Assembly (NCBI GenBank): GCA_002363865.1
Contig: DEWY01000002.1
Coordinates: 62,001 to 126,000 of the forward strand
From: Caulobacteraceae bacterium UBA3198
GTDB lineage: Bacteria; Pseudomonadota; Alphaproteobacteria; Caulobacterales; Caulobacteraceae
Direction of reading: 5' to 3'
Length of the DNA stretch: 64,000 nucleotides
In this document: positions 16,379 through 25,092 of the stretch, piece after piece
Layout of the letters: each line of letters starts with the position of its first letter
Position numbering within the stretch: the stretch's first letter is position 1
Notes under the pieces: model-generated
Told to the model about the DNA's origin: nothing
Database searches by the model: none
What the model saw: only the letters and a program-made list of their open reading frames with translations
Made by a program: the position numbers and the translations under genes

Positions 16379-16849
16379 ATGGAGAGCCGCGTCAGCGACG
16401 CCCTGGTGGCGATCCGCCGGATCGTGCGGGCCGCCGAATTCGCCTCGCGGGATCTGGCCCGGACCACGGGCCTGACGCCCTCTCAGCTGATCGTCCTGCA
16501 GATCGTCGCCCGGGAGGGTGAGCCCGGCGCCGGCGCCATCGCCGGGGCCGCTCGGCTGAGCCAGGCCACCGTCACCGCCCTGCTCGACAAGCTGGAGGCC
16601 CGCGGCCTGGTGATCCGCAACCGCGGCAGTCAGGACCGGCGGCGCGTCTCAGTGGAGCTCACGGAGGAAGGCCGCCGCGCGCTGGCCGACATGCCCGACG
16701 TGCTGCAGGACCGATTCGCCGCCCGCTTCGAAAACCTGGCCGACTGGGAACAGGCCTCGATCATCGCCGGCCTGGAGCGTGTCGCCGCCCTCTTGAACGC
16801 CGAAGGCATCGACGCCTCGCCGGTGCTGGACGTCGGGGCGTTGGATTAG
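16379..16849 (+). CDS. ectR: MarR-family regulator, probable EctR
   Basis: Winged-helix MarR repressor of 156 residues. The recognition region reads AIAGAARLSQATVTALLDKL followed by the wing RGSQDRRRVSVELTEEG. ATG 16379 is preceded at 4 bases by GGAGGAG. It diverges from ectA across a 237-base region that holds a MarR-style inverted repeat exactly over the ectA promoter, so control of the ectoine genes, probably repression relieved by salt, is the natural reading. The link is from position and operator; ligand or salt response cannot be seen. Confidence 0.85.
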   Translation: MESRVSDALVAIRRIVRAAEFASRDLARTTGLTPSQLIVLQIVAREGEPGAGAIAGAARLSQATVTALLDKLEARGLVIRNRGSQDRRRVSVELTEEGRRALADMPDVLQDRFAARFENLADWEQASIIAGLERVAALLNAEGIDASPVLDVGALD

Positions 16850-16873
16850 GGAGCGGAGTCACCGATCCCGGTC

Positions 16874-16967
16874 CCCGTCATTCTCGGCCTTGTGCCGAGA
16901 CTCCCTCTCGCCGCCCGCGCCCGCCCTCGACAGGGATGCTCGCCACAAGGGCGAGCATGACGAGGTG
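16874..16967. repeat. 94-bp two-hairpin repeat, copy A
   Basis: About 91 percent identical (8 differences by eye) to 17654-17747 and in the same orientation. Each copy holds two hairpins: CTCGGC/GCCGAG and ATGCTCGCC/GGCGAGCAT. The two copies bracket the Phd-domain gene. Similar GTCATTCTCGG...-type repeats are, as I recall, dispersed in Caulobacterales and other alphaproteobacteria. Confidence 0.85.
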
Positions 16968-17015
16968 TTGGGCCCGGGGCTAGGATACCAATTCTGTGTT
17001 TGGGGAAGCGGGTGG

Positions 17016-17549
17016 CTAGGGGACATACCGCCCGTCGATGACGGGTTCCCGTTTGCGCTCGTAGAACTTCTTCTTCTCTGGAAGACCATAGAAGAGCGTT
17101 CCATGAATCCCCCCCACCGTCTTTTTGTCGACGCGGCGTTCCCAGATCCGGTTCATGATCTCTGTGGCGGCGTCAGGCTTGGCTCGCCGAAAGAAGTCTT
17201 CAGAAAACTCTATGTCCTGCCCTTTGCGGGGAAAAATCGCCGAAAACTCCGCCTCCGTTGCAGCGAAGATCGAGTAACTGGCGTTGATCGCGTCATCGAT
17301 CACCTGGATGTTTTTCGTCGGTGCCGACTCAGGCGGAACCTCGGCCCGGGCGATCGCCTCCAGCACCTCGTCGGGAAGATCGGCCGACTGGAACACCTGG
17401 CGGTCGCGCCGCTTCAGCCGCTCGTATTCCGCGGCCGACACCATCACCAGTCGGTCGCGGCCATGCTTGGTGATGGTCACGGGCTCAGCCAGCGCCCGGT
17501 CAGCGAGCGTGCTGTAGTTTCTGATGAAGTCGGCGGTTGAGACGCGCAT
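17016..17549 (-). CDS. Phd/YefM-type antitoxin domain with unknown C-terminal extension
   Basis: 177 residues, about twice the usual antitoxin size. Residues 1-50 are a clear Phd/YefM DNA-binding domain: MRVSTADFIRNYSTLADRAL, VTITKHGRDRLVMVSAAEYERL. After a linker comes a region of about 95 residues of unknown function with DAINASYSIFAATEAEF, GQDIEFSEDF and GIHGTLFYGLPEKKKFY, ending in a basic VIDGRYVP tail. ATG 17549 is chosen over an earlier in-frame start at 17636 because GGAGG lies 9 bases upstream and the domain starts here. No separate toxin gene adjoins it, so it may be an orphan regulator or a fused module. It is bracketed by 94-bp direct repeats and looks less GC-rich than its surroundings, suggesting transfer. 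Confidence 0.75.
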   Translation of the reverse strand: MRVSTADFIRNYSTLADRALAEPVTITKHGRDRLVMVSAAEYERLKRRDRQVFQSADLPDEVLEAIARAEVPPESAPTKNIQVIDDAINASYSIFAATEAEFSAIFPRKGQDIEFSEDFFRRAKPDAATEIMNRIWERRVDKKTVGGIHGTLFYGLPEKKKFYERKREPVIDGRYVP

Positions 17550-17653
17550 GGCCGGCCTCCGATGATGCGATTTATACATATAATTCGGAAATTGCCTGAG
17601 CGCTAGTTGATGGCTGCCCCGAGCGCCAGCGGCCACGCCCCCACAATCTCACC

Positions 17654-17747
17654 CCCGTCATTCTCGGCCCTGTGCCGAGAATCCCTGGCGACGCTTGCGC
17701 CCGCCCTCGACAGGGATGCTCGCCACAGGGGCGAGCATGACGAGGTG
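17654..17747. repeat. 94-bp two-hairpin repeat, copy B
   Basis: Direct copy of 16874-16967, offset by 780 bases, lying about 100 bases upstream of the Phd-domain gene start. The two stem-loops are conserved, with most differences in the segment between them. Confidence 0.85.
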
Positions 17748-17810
17748 GGGGTGGTTTGGCCCCTGGAAACCAACCCTCGGCGCGGCTGCAACGGGTGGAA
17801 AGTGGGCCAG

Positions 17811-17975
17811 CTACTGCCGGCGACTTCTCGCGGCGCGGTGTGCTGAATAGGCGACCCACATTGTGGTCGCTCCGATGACGAACATCACACCGATCCCTGC
17901 AACGAGCTGCGCCAGAGCGAAAGCGATCCCCGCAATTGCGAGCGCAACGGCGACATAAACCCACATCGGGAACAT
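17811..17975 (-). CDS. Small membrane protein
   Basis: 54 residues with two hydrophobic helices (about residues 4-22 and 24-42) and a basic tail, HRAARSRRQ. The frame is open from 18032, but ATG 17975 has GGAGGAT five bases upstream and begins directly with the membrane segment (MFPMWVYVAVALAIAG), so it is chosen. Family and function are not recognised. It sits alone between the repeat-bracketed Phd gene and fghA. Confidence 0.6.
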   Translation of the reverse strand: MFPMWVYVAVALAIAGIAFALAQLVAGIGVMFVIGATTMWVAYSAHRAARSRRQ

Positions 17976-18072
17976 CGGCGATCCTCCAGAATACGCTCCA
18001 GCGACGCTACGCCTCGAAGTTACCGGTAGCAACGTCTGGTCATCAGCCGCTGTTTAGCCCGGCAGCCCCCTA

Positions 18073-18915
18073 TCAACCCCGCAGCTTCTCTGCATGAAAC
18101 GCCACGTGGTCGGCGATGAAGCTGGCCATGAAGAAGTAGGAGTGGTCGTAGCCGGCCTGGCGACGAAGGGTCAGTTTCTGGCCGGCGGCGGCGCAGGCGG
18201 CCTCCAGCAGGTCGGGCTTGAGCTGGTCGGCGAGGAAATTGTCGCCGAGGCCCTGGTCCACGAGGATGTCGTCAAACCGGTCCTGGGCGGCGCCGGCCTC
18301 GATCAACAAGGCCGCGTCGTGGTCCGCCCAGGCGGCGCGGTCCTCGCCCAGATAGGCGGTGAAGGCCCTCTCCCCCCAGGGGCAGCGGGTGGGCGAGCAG
18401 ATGGGCGCGAAGGCCGAGACCGAGCGGAAGATGTCCGGGTGGCGCAGGGCCAGGGTGAGCGCGCCGTGGCCGCCCATGGAGTGGCCTGAGACGCCAACCT
18501 TCGCCCGCGCGATGGGGAATTGCGCCACCACCGTCTCCAGCAGTTCGCCGGTGACATAGGTCTCCATCTGGAAGTGCGGCGTCCAGGGCGCCTGCGTGGC
18601 GTCCACATAGAAGCCCGCCCCCTGCCCCAGATCGTAGGCGGGATCATTGGCCACGCCCTCGCCGCGGGGGCTGGTGTCGGGCGCCAGGATGGCCAGTCCG
18701 TGGGCGGCGGCCGGACCATAGGCGCCGGCCTTGGTGGTGAAGTTGTCCTCGGTGCAGGTGAGCCCTGAGAGCCAGACGAGCATGGGGAACGGCCCCTCCC
18801 CCTCCGGCAGGAAGAGGGAAAACCGCATGGGCGTGGCGGTGACCGCGCTCTGGTGGCGGAGATAGCGCAGGGTCCCGCCATGGACGCGATGCTGCTGGAG
18901 AACCTCGATGCTCAT
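18073..18915 (-). CDS. fghA: S-formylglutathione hydrolase
   Basis: Serine hydrolase of the esterase D family, 280 residues, that splits S-formylglutathione into formate and glutathione, the last step of glutathione-dependent formaldehyde oxidation. The nucleophile lies in GHSMGGHGAL near residue 150; LSGLTCTEDNFTTKAG near residue 50 and the C-terminal GYDHSYFFMASFIADH with the catalytic His are family hallmarks. It begins 9 bases after the stop of the formaldehyde-oxidising alcohol dehydrogenase, so the pair is one operon. Confidence 0.95.
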   Translation of the reverse strand: MSIEVLQQHRVHGGTLRYLRHQSAVTATPMRFSLFLPEGEGPFPMLVWLSGLTCTEDNFTTKAGAYGPAAAHGLAILAPDTSPRGEGVANDPAYDLGQGAGFYVDATQAPWTPHFQMETYVTGELLETVVAQFPIARAKVGVSGHSMGGHGALTLALRHPDIFRSVSAFAPICSPTRCPWGERAFTAYLGEDRAAWADHDAALLIEAGAAQDRFDDILVDQGLGDNFLADQLKPDLLEAACAAAGQKLTLRRQAGYDHSYFFMASFIADHVAFHAEKLRG

Positions 18916-18924
18916 CGGCCGCCC

Positions 18925-20034
<1,110 letters not shown>

Positions 20035-20159
20035 GGCGGGGCTCCTTAGGCTGACCCGCCTTCGGTGGCGCCTCACGGGCGACAGATCAAGCCGGTTAGG
20101 GAAGACATGGACCGCGCCGCGGGCCTAGACTTGCCGCCGAGCGGACGGAGAGGGATGCG

Positions 20160-21563
20160 GTGATGCGGCGTCAGACGACGCAACCGACCATGCGGGGCTT
20201 GATGGCGGGACTTCTCCTGCTGATCGCCGCCGTTTGGATCACCTGCGCCCCGGCCGTCCGCGCGCAGGAGGGCCCCGCGCCTCTGGTCCTGGTCCTCGAG
20301 CTGGACGGGGCCGTCGGGCCGGGAACCGCCGAATATCTCAGCCAGGGCCTGGAGACCGCCCGCGAGCGATCGGCCGAGCTGGTGGTCATCACCATGGACA
20401 CGCCCGGCGGCCTGGACTCCTCCACGCGCGACATCATCGCCGACATCCTGGCCTCGCCCGTTCCGGTCGCGGTCTTCGTCGCCCCGGCCGGGTCGCGGGC
20501 CGCCAGCGCCGGGACCTACATCCTCTATGGCAGTCATCTGGCGGCCATGACGCCCGGCGCGCATCTGGGGGCGGCGACGCCGGTGCAGATGGGCGGAAGC
20601 AACCCCTTGAGCCCGGCCGAGCCCGAAGGCGAAGCGGGCGAGGCCGCCCAGGCCCAGGGCGGCGACGCCATGACCGCCAAGATCACCAATGACGCGGTCG
20701 CCTATATCCGGTCCCTGGCCGGCCTGCAGGGCCGCAACGCCGAGTGGGCCGCGCTGGCGGTGCGCGAGGCCGCCACCCTGACGGCGCGGGAGGCCTATGA
20801 TCAGGCGGTGATCGAGATCCTGGCCCGGGACCTGGACGACCTGCTGGCCCAGGCCGACGGTCGGACGGTGCAGCTGGACGGCGATCCCCATGTGCTGCGC
20901 ACCGCCGGCGCTACGGTGGAGCAGCTGTCGCCGGACTGGCGCGCCCGGGCCCTGGCCGTGATCACCAATCCCAACATCGCCTACATCCTGCTGATGATCG
21001 GGGTCTACGGCCTGATCTTCGAGTTCATGTCCCCTGGCGCCGTTGGTCCTGGGGCGGTGGGTGCGGTCTGCCTGGTGGTGGGGCTGTTCGCCCTCAACAT
21101 GCTGCCGGTGGATTATGCGGGCGCGGCCCTCATGTTGCTGGGGATCGGCCTGCTGGTGGCCGAGGCGGTGATGCCGGGCCTCGGCGTCTTCGGCGTCGCA
21201 GGCGCCATCAGCCTGGCCATCGGTTCCATGCTGCTGATCCGCGACATGCCGGGCTACCGTCTCTCACCCTATGTGGTGGCCGCCACCGTCGGCCTGAGCC
21301 TTGCCTTCTTCCTGATCGCCCTGCGCTCGGCCCTGAAGGCTGCGCGGCGTCAGGTGGTCACCGGTGCGCAATCGCTGAGCCACGCCACAGGCGAGGTGCG
21401 TCGCTGGGCCGGCGCGGAAGGCCTCATCCACACCCAGGGCGAGGACTGGCAGGCCCGCTCGCCGGCCCCTCTGGTCGCAGGCCAGAAGGTCCGCGTCACC
21501 GGCCGCGACGGCCTGACCCTGATCGTCGAACCTGTACTCGACACCGAACCACCGGCCGCCTGA
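20160..21563 (+). CDS. nfeD: NfeD-family membrane serine protease
   Basis: Membrane-bound ClpP-class protease with a C-terminal NfeD domain, 467 residues. After a signal anchor (residues 10-33) comes the protease domain: MDTPGGLDSSTRDI near residue 80, a candidate nucleophile Ser116 in RAASAGTYI and candidate Lys174 in MTAKITNDAV, giving a Ser-Lys dyad. Several transmembrane helices span about residues 275-400, then the soluble beta-barrel OB-type NfeD domain. GTG 20160 or ATG 20163 may be the start, with GGAGAGGG upstream. The stomatin-like gene follows in 20 bases, the usual partner, whose C-terminus such proteases are known to cut. Confidence 0.9.
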   Translation: MMRRQTTQPTMRGLMAGLLLLIAAVWITCAPAVRAQEGPAPLVLVLELDGAVGPGTAEYLSQGLETARERSAELVVITMDTPGGLDSSTRDIIADILASPVPVAVFVAPAGSRAASAGTYILYGSHLAAMTPGAHLGAATPVQMGGSNPLSPAEPEGEAGEAAQAQGGDAMTAKITNDAVAYIRSLAGLQGRNAEWAALAVREAATLTAREAYDQAVIEILARDLDDLLAQADGRTVQLDGDPHVLRTAGATVEQLSPDWRARALAVITNPNIAYILLMIGVYGLIFEFMSPGAVGPGAVGAVCLVVGLFALNMLPVDYAGAALMLLGIGLLVAEAVMPGLGVFGVAGAISLAIGSMLLIRDMPGYRLSPYVVAATVGLSLAFFLIALRSALKAARRQVVTGAQSLSHATGEVRRWAGAEGLIHTQGEDWQARSPAPLVAGQKVRVTGRDGLTLIVEPVLDTEPPAA

Positions 21564-21583
21564 GGCCAAAGGAAGGAAAGCCC

Positions 21584-22345
21584 ATGTTCGATATCGCCAG
21601 TTACGGCGCACTCCTGATCCTCATCATCGTCGTCCTGCTGCAGGCGGTGAAGGTGATGCGGGAATACGAGCGCGCGGTGGTCTTCACCCTCGGCCGCTTC
21701 ACCGGCGTGAAGGGGCCGGGCCTCATCCTGCTGATCCCCGTCATCCAGCAGATGGTGCGGGTCGATCTGCGGACCATCGTGCTGGATGTGCCCAGCCAGG
21801 ATCTGATCAGCCGCGACAACGTCTCGGTGAAGGTCTCGGCGGTGATCTACTTCCGGGTCATCGACGCCGACCGGGCGGTGATCCAGGTGGAAAACTACAT
21901 GGACGCCACCAGCCAGCTGGCCCAGACCACCCTCCGCTCGGTGCTCGGCAAGCACGACCTGGACGACATGCTGGCCGAACGGGACAAGCTCAACCAGGAC
22001 ATCCGCTCGATCCTCGACAGCCAGACCGAGGAATGGGGCATCAAGGTCGCCAATGTGGAGATCAAGCACGTCGATATCGACGAGAGCATGATCCGCGCCA
22101 TCGCCCGCCAGGCCGAGGCCGAACGGAACCGCCGCGCCCGGGTCATCAATGCCGAGGGCGAAAAGCAGGCCGCTCACGCCGTGCTGGAGGCCGCTCAGAC
22201 CCTGGCCACCATCCCCGAGGCCATGCAGCTGCGTTACCTCAACACGCTGTCGGATATCGGGGCGGACAAGAACACCACCATCGTCTTCCCCATGCCCATG
22301 GAGATCGGCACGGCGCTCGCCAACATGGCCAAGCCCAAGGCCTGA
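21584..22345 (+). CDS. Stomatin-like SPFH-domain membrane protein (slipin)
   Basis: 253 residues. One N-terminal membrane hairpin (residues 7-22) is followed by the SPFH/band 7 domain: REYERAVVFTLGRFTGVKGPG, VDLRTIVLDVPSQDLISRDN and VQVENYMDATSQLAQTTLRSVLG are typical stomatin blocks (each seen as separate short motifs). The C-terminal region is a coiled coil rich in Ala, Glu and Arg. It probably forms oligomers in the membrane that organise proteins and partners NfeD immediately upstream. Effects on membrane stress or fluidity are known in other bacteria. Confidence 0.93.
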   Translation: MFDIASYGALLILIIVVLLQAVKVMREYERAVVFTLGRFTGVKGPGLILLIPVIQQMVRVDLRTIVLDVPSQDLISRDNVSVKVSAVIYFRVIDADRAVIQVENYMDATSQLAQTTLRSVLGKHDLDDMLAERDKLNQDIRSILDSQTEEWGIKVANVEIKHVDIDESMIRAIARQAEAERNRRARVINAEGEKQAAHAVLEAAQTLATIPEAMQLRYLNTLSDIGADKNTTIVFPMPMEIGTALANMAKPKA

Positions 22346-22353
22346 ACCGCCGT

Positions 22354-23568
22354 CTAGGCGGAGGCGACGATCCCGGCGTCGTGCAGGCGGGCGATTTCAC
22401 CTGCGTCCAGGCCAAGCCGTTCGGCCAGCACCTCTTCGGTGTGCTGGCCGAGCCGCGCGGCAGGCTGGGCCGGCGCCCGGACATCCTGAGGCAGGGTCGC
22501 CGCATAGCCCGGGACCGGATAGGTCTGCCCGCTCACCTGGGTGAGGTCTGAGAAGATCGGGTTGTTCTTGAAGAGCCGCGGATCCTCCAGAGCCTGGGCC
22601 AGGGTCTGGTAGGGGCCCCAGCAGACGCCGAGCTCATCGAACCGCCGCAGGAGGTCTGCGCTGTCGGCGCGGGCGAAGCCAGCCTCGAAGATCGGCATCA
22701 GGGCGTCGGCATGGGCGAAGCGCAGACCCTCGTCCTTGCGGAAGTCGACGCCGCGGGCGGTCTCCACGGCGGCCACCGCCTCGCCCACCCCCAGCACCTC
22801 GATCAGGCCGGTCCACTGGCGGGGCGTGATGGCCACCACCATCAGCCGCTGGCCGTCGCGGGTGACGAAGTCGCGGCCGAAGGCGCCGAAGAGATTGTTG
22901 CCCTGGCGGGGGCGCTCGCCTTCGCCGGCCAGGATCTCGGCCGTCATGCCCATGTTGGCCAGGGCCGAGGCCGCCACATCGGAGAGGGGAATGCGGATCT
23001 CCCGCCCCTGGCCGGTGCGCATCCGCGCCAGCAGGGCGGCGACCATGTTGAAGGCGCCATAGGCGCCGGTCAGCAGATCCCAGGCCGGCAGGACGTGGTT
23101 CACCGGCCGGGGATCATCGGGATGGCCGGTCATCAGCGGCACACCGACGGCGCTATTGATCGTATAATCGACGCCCGGACCGCCATCGGCCCAGCCCATG
23201 ACGCGGACGCAGATCACGTCCTCCCGGATGGCCCTGAGCTTGTCGTAGGACAGGAAGCCCTCGACCGGGAAGTTGGTGACGAACAGGCCGGCGTCCTCGC
23301 CGGGCGCGGCGGCCAGGCGCTGAGCCAGTTCGCGGCCCTCGGGGCGGGACAGGTCCAGGGCGACGGACTTCTTGCCCTTGTTCAGCCCCTCCCAATAGAG
23401 GCTCGATCCATTGGGGGCGAGCGGCCAGCGGCGAAAGTCGGGACCGCCGCCGATATTGTCGAACCGGATCACATCGGCGCCCAGCTGGGCAAGGTAGAGG
23501 CCGCAGGTGGGGCCGGCGATGAAGGCCGAGCCCTCGACCACGGTGAGGCCCTTCAACAGGTCGTACAT
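22354..23568 (-). CDS. mct: Family III CoA-transferase, mesaconyl-CoA C1-C4 transferase (Mct)-like
   Basis: 404-residue CaiB/BaiF-family enzyme. Compared from memory, the segments GLTVVEGSAFIAGPTCGL, LAQLGADVIRFDNIGGGPDF, GLNKGKKSVALDL, NHVLPAWDLLTGAYGA, RPRQGNNLFGAFGRDF and RLGQHTEEVLAERLGL line up closely with the Chloroflexus 2-methylfumaryl-CoA isomerase, which moves CoA between the two carboxyls of mesaconate inside one molecule. The frame is open to 24342, but ATG 23568 with GGGAGGA upstream gives the family length. It diverges from a CitE-like lyase and a MaoC hydratase that would catalyse the next steps to acetyl-CoA and pyruvate. A CoA transferase for itaconate or a similar acid is the main alternative. 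Confidence 0.75.
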   Translation of the reverse strand: MYDLLKGLTVVEGSAFIAGPTCGLYLAQLGADVIRFDNIGGGPDFRRWPLAPNGSSLYWEGLNKGKKSVALDLSRPEGRELAQRLAAAPGEDAGLFVTNFPVEGFLSYDKLRAIREDVICVRVMGWADGGPGVDYTINSAVGVPLMTGHPDDPRPVNHVLPAWDLLTGAYGAFNMVAALLARMRTGQGREIRIPLSDVAASALANMGMTAEILAGEGERPRQGNNLFGAFGRDFVTRDGQRLMVVAITPRQWTGLIEVLGVGEAVAAVETARGVDFRKDEGLRFAHADALMPIFEAGFARADSADLLRRFDELGVCWGPYQTLAQALEDPRLFKNNPIFSDLTQVSGQTYPVPGYAATLPQDVRAPAQPAARLGQHTEEVLAERLGLDAGEIARLHDAGIVASA

Positions 23569-23712
23569 GGGCGTGTTCCTCCCGTGGATGCGCGCCGTGA
23601 AGCGTCCGGCCTTAGCATGGCGCCCGGTTGACGCTGGGGACGCCCTGGCCCTGGCAGGCTGGGGAGTGTCATATCCTGCCTGCCGACTCGCAATCGCCCA
23701 TCCGGAGGATGC

Positions 23713-24531
23713 TTGGTCCAGTTCCGCTCGCTCCTGTTCACCCCGGCCAACCGCCCTGACCGCTTTGTGCGGGCCCTGGAGAGCGGCGCCGACGCCGTAT
23801 GCCTGGACCTGGAGGACGCCGTAGCGCCAGCCGACAAGGCCAGCGCCCGGGCCGGCGCCCTGGAGTTCCTGGCCCAGCGCCCGGCGGGCGGGGTTCAGGT
23901 GGGTCTGCGGCTCAATGGCCGCTCCACCCCCTGGTTCGCCGACGACCTGCGGGCCGCGGCTCCGGCGGAGGCGGACTTCTTCATGATCCCCAAGGCCTCC
24001 AGCGCCCACGAGTTCGGTATGCTGCAGCGGGCGCTGGGGGACGCGCGCCCCTTCTGGCCCCTGGTGGAGACGCCCGAGGGGTTGATGCGCTGCTGGGACA
24101 TCGCCGAGGCGCCAGGCGTGGGCGGGATCCTGTTCGGGGCCTTCGACTACAGCGCCGAGGTCGGCTGCGATATGAGCTGGGAGCCCCTGCTCTTCGCCCG
24201 CAGCCAGATCGCCGCGGCCTGCGCGCGGGCCGGCGTCCAGGCCCTGGACGCGCCGCCGGGCCTGGTGGGCGAGCCCGAGGTGCTGAGCGCCGAGACCGAC
24301 CGGGCCAGGCGCCTGGGCTTCACCGGCCGGGCCTGCATCCATCCCGACCAGGTGGGCCCGGTGAACGCCGTCTACACACCGAGCGCCGAAGACGTGGCCA
24401 AGGCCCAGGCGGTGGTAGAGGCCTTTGAGGCCGCCGCCGGCGGCCCGGCCCTGGTGGATGGCAAGCTGATCGAACTGCCGGTGGCCCGCGCCGCGCGGCG
24501 TATCCTGGAGCGGGCGAGAGGACGGGACTGA
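23713..24531 (+). CDS. CitE-like C-C lyase (candidate citramalyl-CoA lyase)
   Basis: 272-residue TIM-barrel lyase of the HpcH/HpaI-CitE family. It starts VQFRSLLFTPANRPDRF; CLDLEDAVAPADK near residue 32 and PLVETPEGLM near residue 115 supply the magnesium and CoA region; GRACIHPDQVGPVNAVYTPS is the conserved C-terminal block. The start codon is TTG 23713, close behind GGAGG; an overlapping ATG at 23709 is in another frame. With the MaoC hydratase (overlap one base, TGATG) and the divergent Mct-like enzyme it fits (S)-citramalyl-CoA cleavage to acetyl-CoA and pyruvate. Malyl-CoA or other beta-hydroxyacyl-CoA substrates remain possible. Confidence 0.8.
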   Translation: MVQFRSLLFTPANRPDRFVRALESGADAVCLDLEDAVAPADKASARAGALEFLAQRPAGGVQVGLRLNGRSTPWFADDLRAAAPAEADFFMIPKASSAHEFGMLQRALGDARPFWPLVETPEGLMRCWDIAEAPGVGGILFGAFDYSAEVGCDMSWEPLLFARSQIAAACARAGVQALDAPPGLVGEPEVLSAETDRARRLGFTGRACIHPDQVGPVNAVYTPSAEDVAKAQAVVEAFEAAAGGPALVDGKLIELPVARAARRILERARGRD

Positions 24532-25052
24532 TGAAGACCATCAAGGAGATCGCGCCGGGGCGCTACCGGGAGACCTTCGGCCGCTACTATGACGACTTCG
24601 TGGTCGGCGATGTCTATGAGCACCGCCCGGGCAAGACGGTGACTGAGGCCGACAATCACCTCTTCACCCTGCTGACCCTCAACACCCACCCGCTGCACTT
24701 CGACGCCGAGTACGGCAAGCAGACGGAGTTCGGCCGCAACCTCGTGGTCTCGACCTATACGCTCGCCCTGCTGATCGGCATGAGCGTCAGTGACTGCTCG
24801 CAGAAGGCCATCGCCAATCTGGGCATGGACGAGGTCAAGTTCCCCGCCCCGGTCTTCGCCGGCGACACCCTCTATGCCGAGAGCGAGGTGCTGGCCAAGC
24901 GCGAGAGCAAGTCGAGGCCCGGCCAGGGCATCGTCACCATCCGCACCCTGGGCAAGAACCAGGACGGGGTGATCATCGCCACCTTCCGCCGGGACATGCT
25001 GATCCCCGCCCGCGGCCAGGCGGTAGAGGACAAGCCGGGTAGCAACTACTAG
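24531..25052 (+). CDS. MaoC-type (R)-hydratase (candidate mesaconyl/itaconyl-CoA hydratase)
   Basis: 173-residue hot-dog-fold hydratase. KTVTEADNHLFTLLTLNTHPLHFDAEY (seen as VTEADNHLF and THPLHFD) carries the catalytic Asp/His dyad of MaoC enzymes; VVSTYTLALLIGMSV and VFAGDTLYAESEVL are the other family blocks. The N-terminal GRYRETFGRYYDDF resembles mesaconyl-CoA and itaconyl-CoA hydratases. It is translationally coupled to the CitE-like lyase. In the proposed pathway it hydrates mesaconyl-C4-CoA (or itaconyl-CoA) to citramalyl-CoA for the lyase. The alkylsulfatase gene follows after 40 bases. Confidence 0.82.
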   Translation: MKTIKEIAPGRYRETFGRYYDDFVVGDVYEHRPGKTVTEADNHLFTLLTLNTHPLHFDAEYGKQTEFGRNLVVSTYTLALLIGMSVSDCSQKAIANLGMDEVKFPAPVFAGDTLYAESEVLAKRESKSRPGQGIVTIRTLGKNQDGVIIATFRRDMLIPARGQAVEDKPGSNY

Positions 25053-25092
25053 AAGCTCCACCAAAACAAGACAGGTCGGGGAGAGCGGGACG

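Noticed and set aside
23569..24342. N-terminal extension of the Mct-like transferase frame
   Set aside because: Low-complexity sequence overlapping the CitE-like gene on the other strand. ATG 23568 has a ribosome site and gives the family length.
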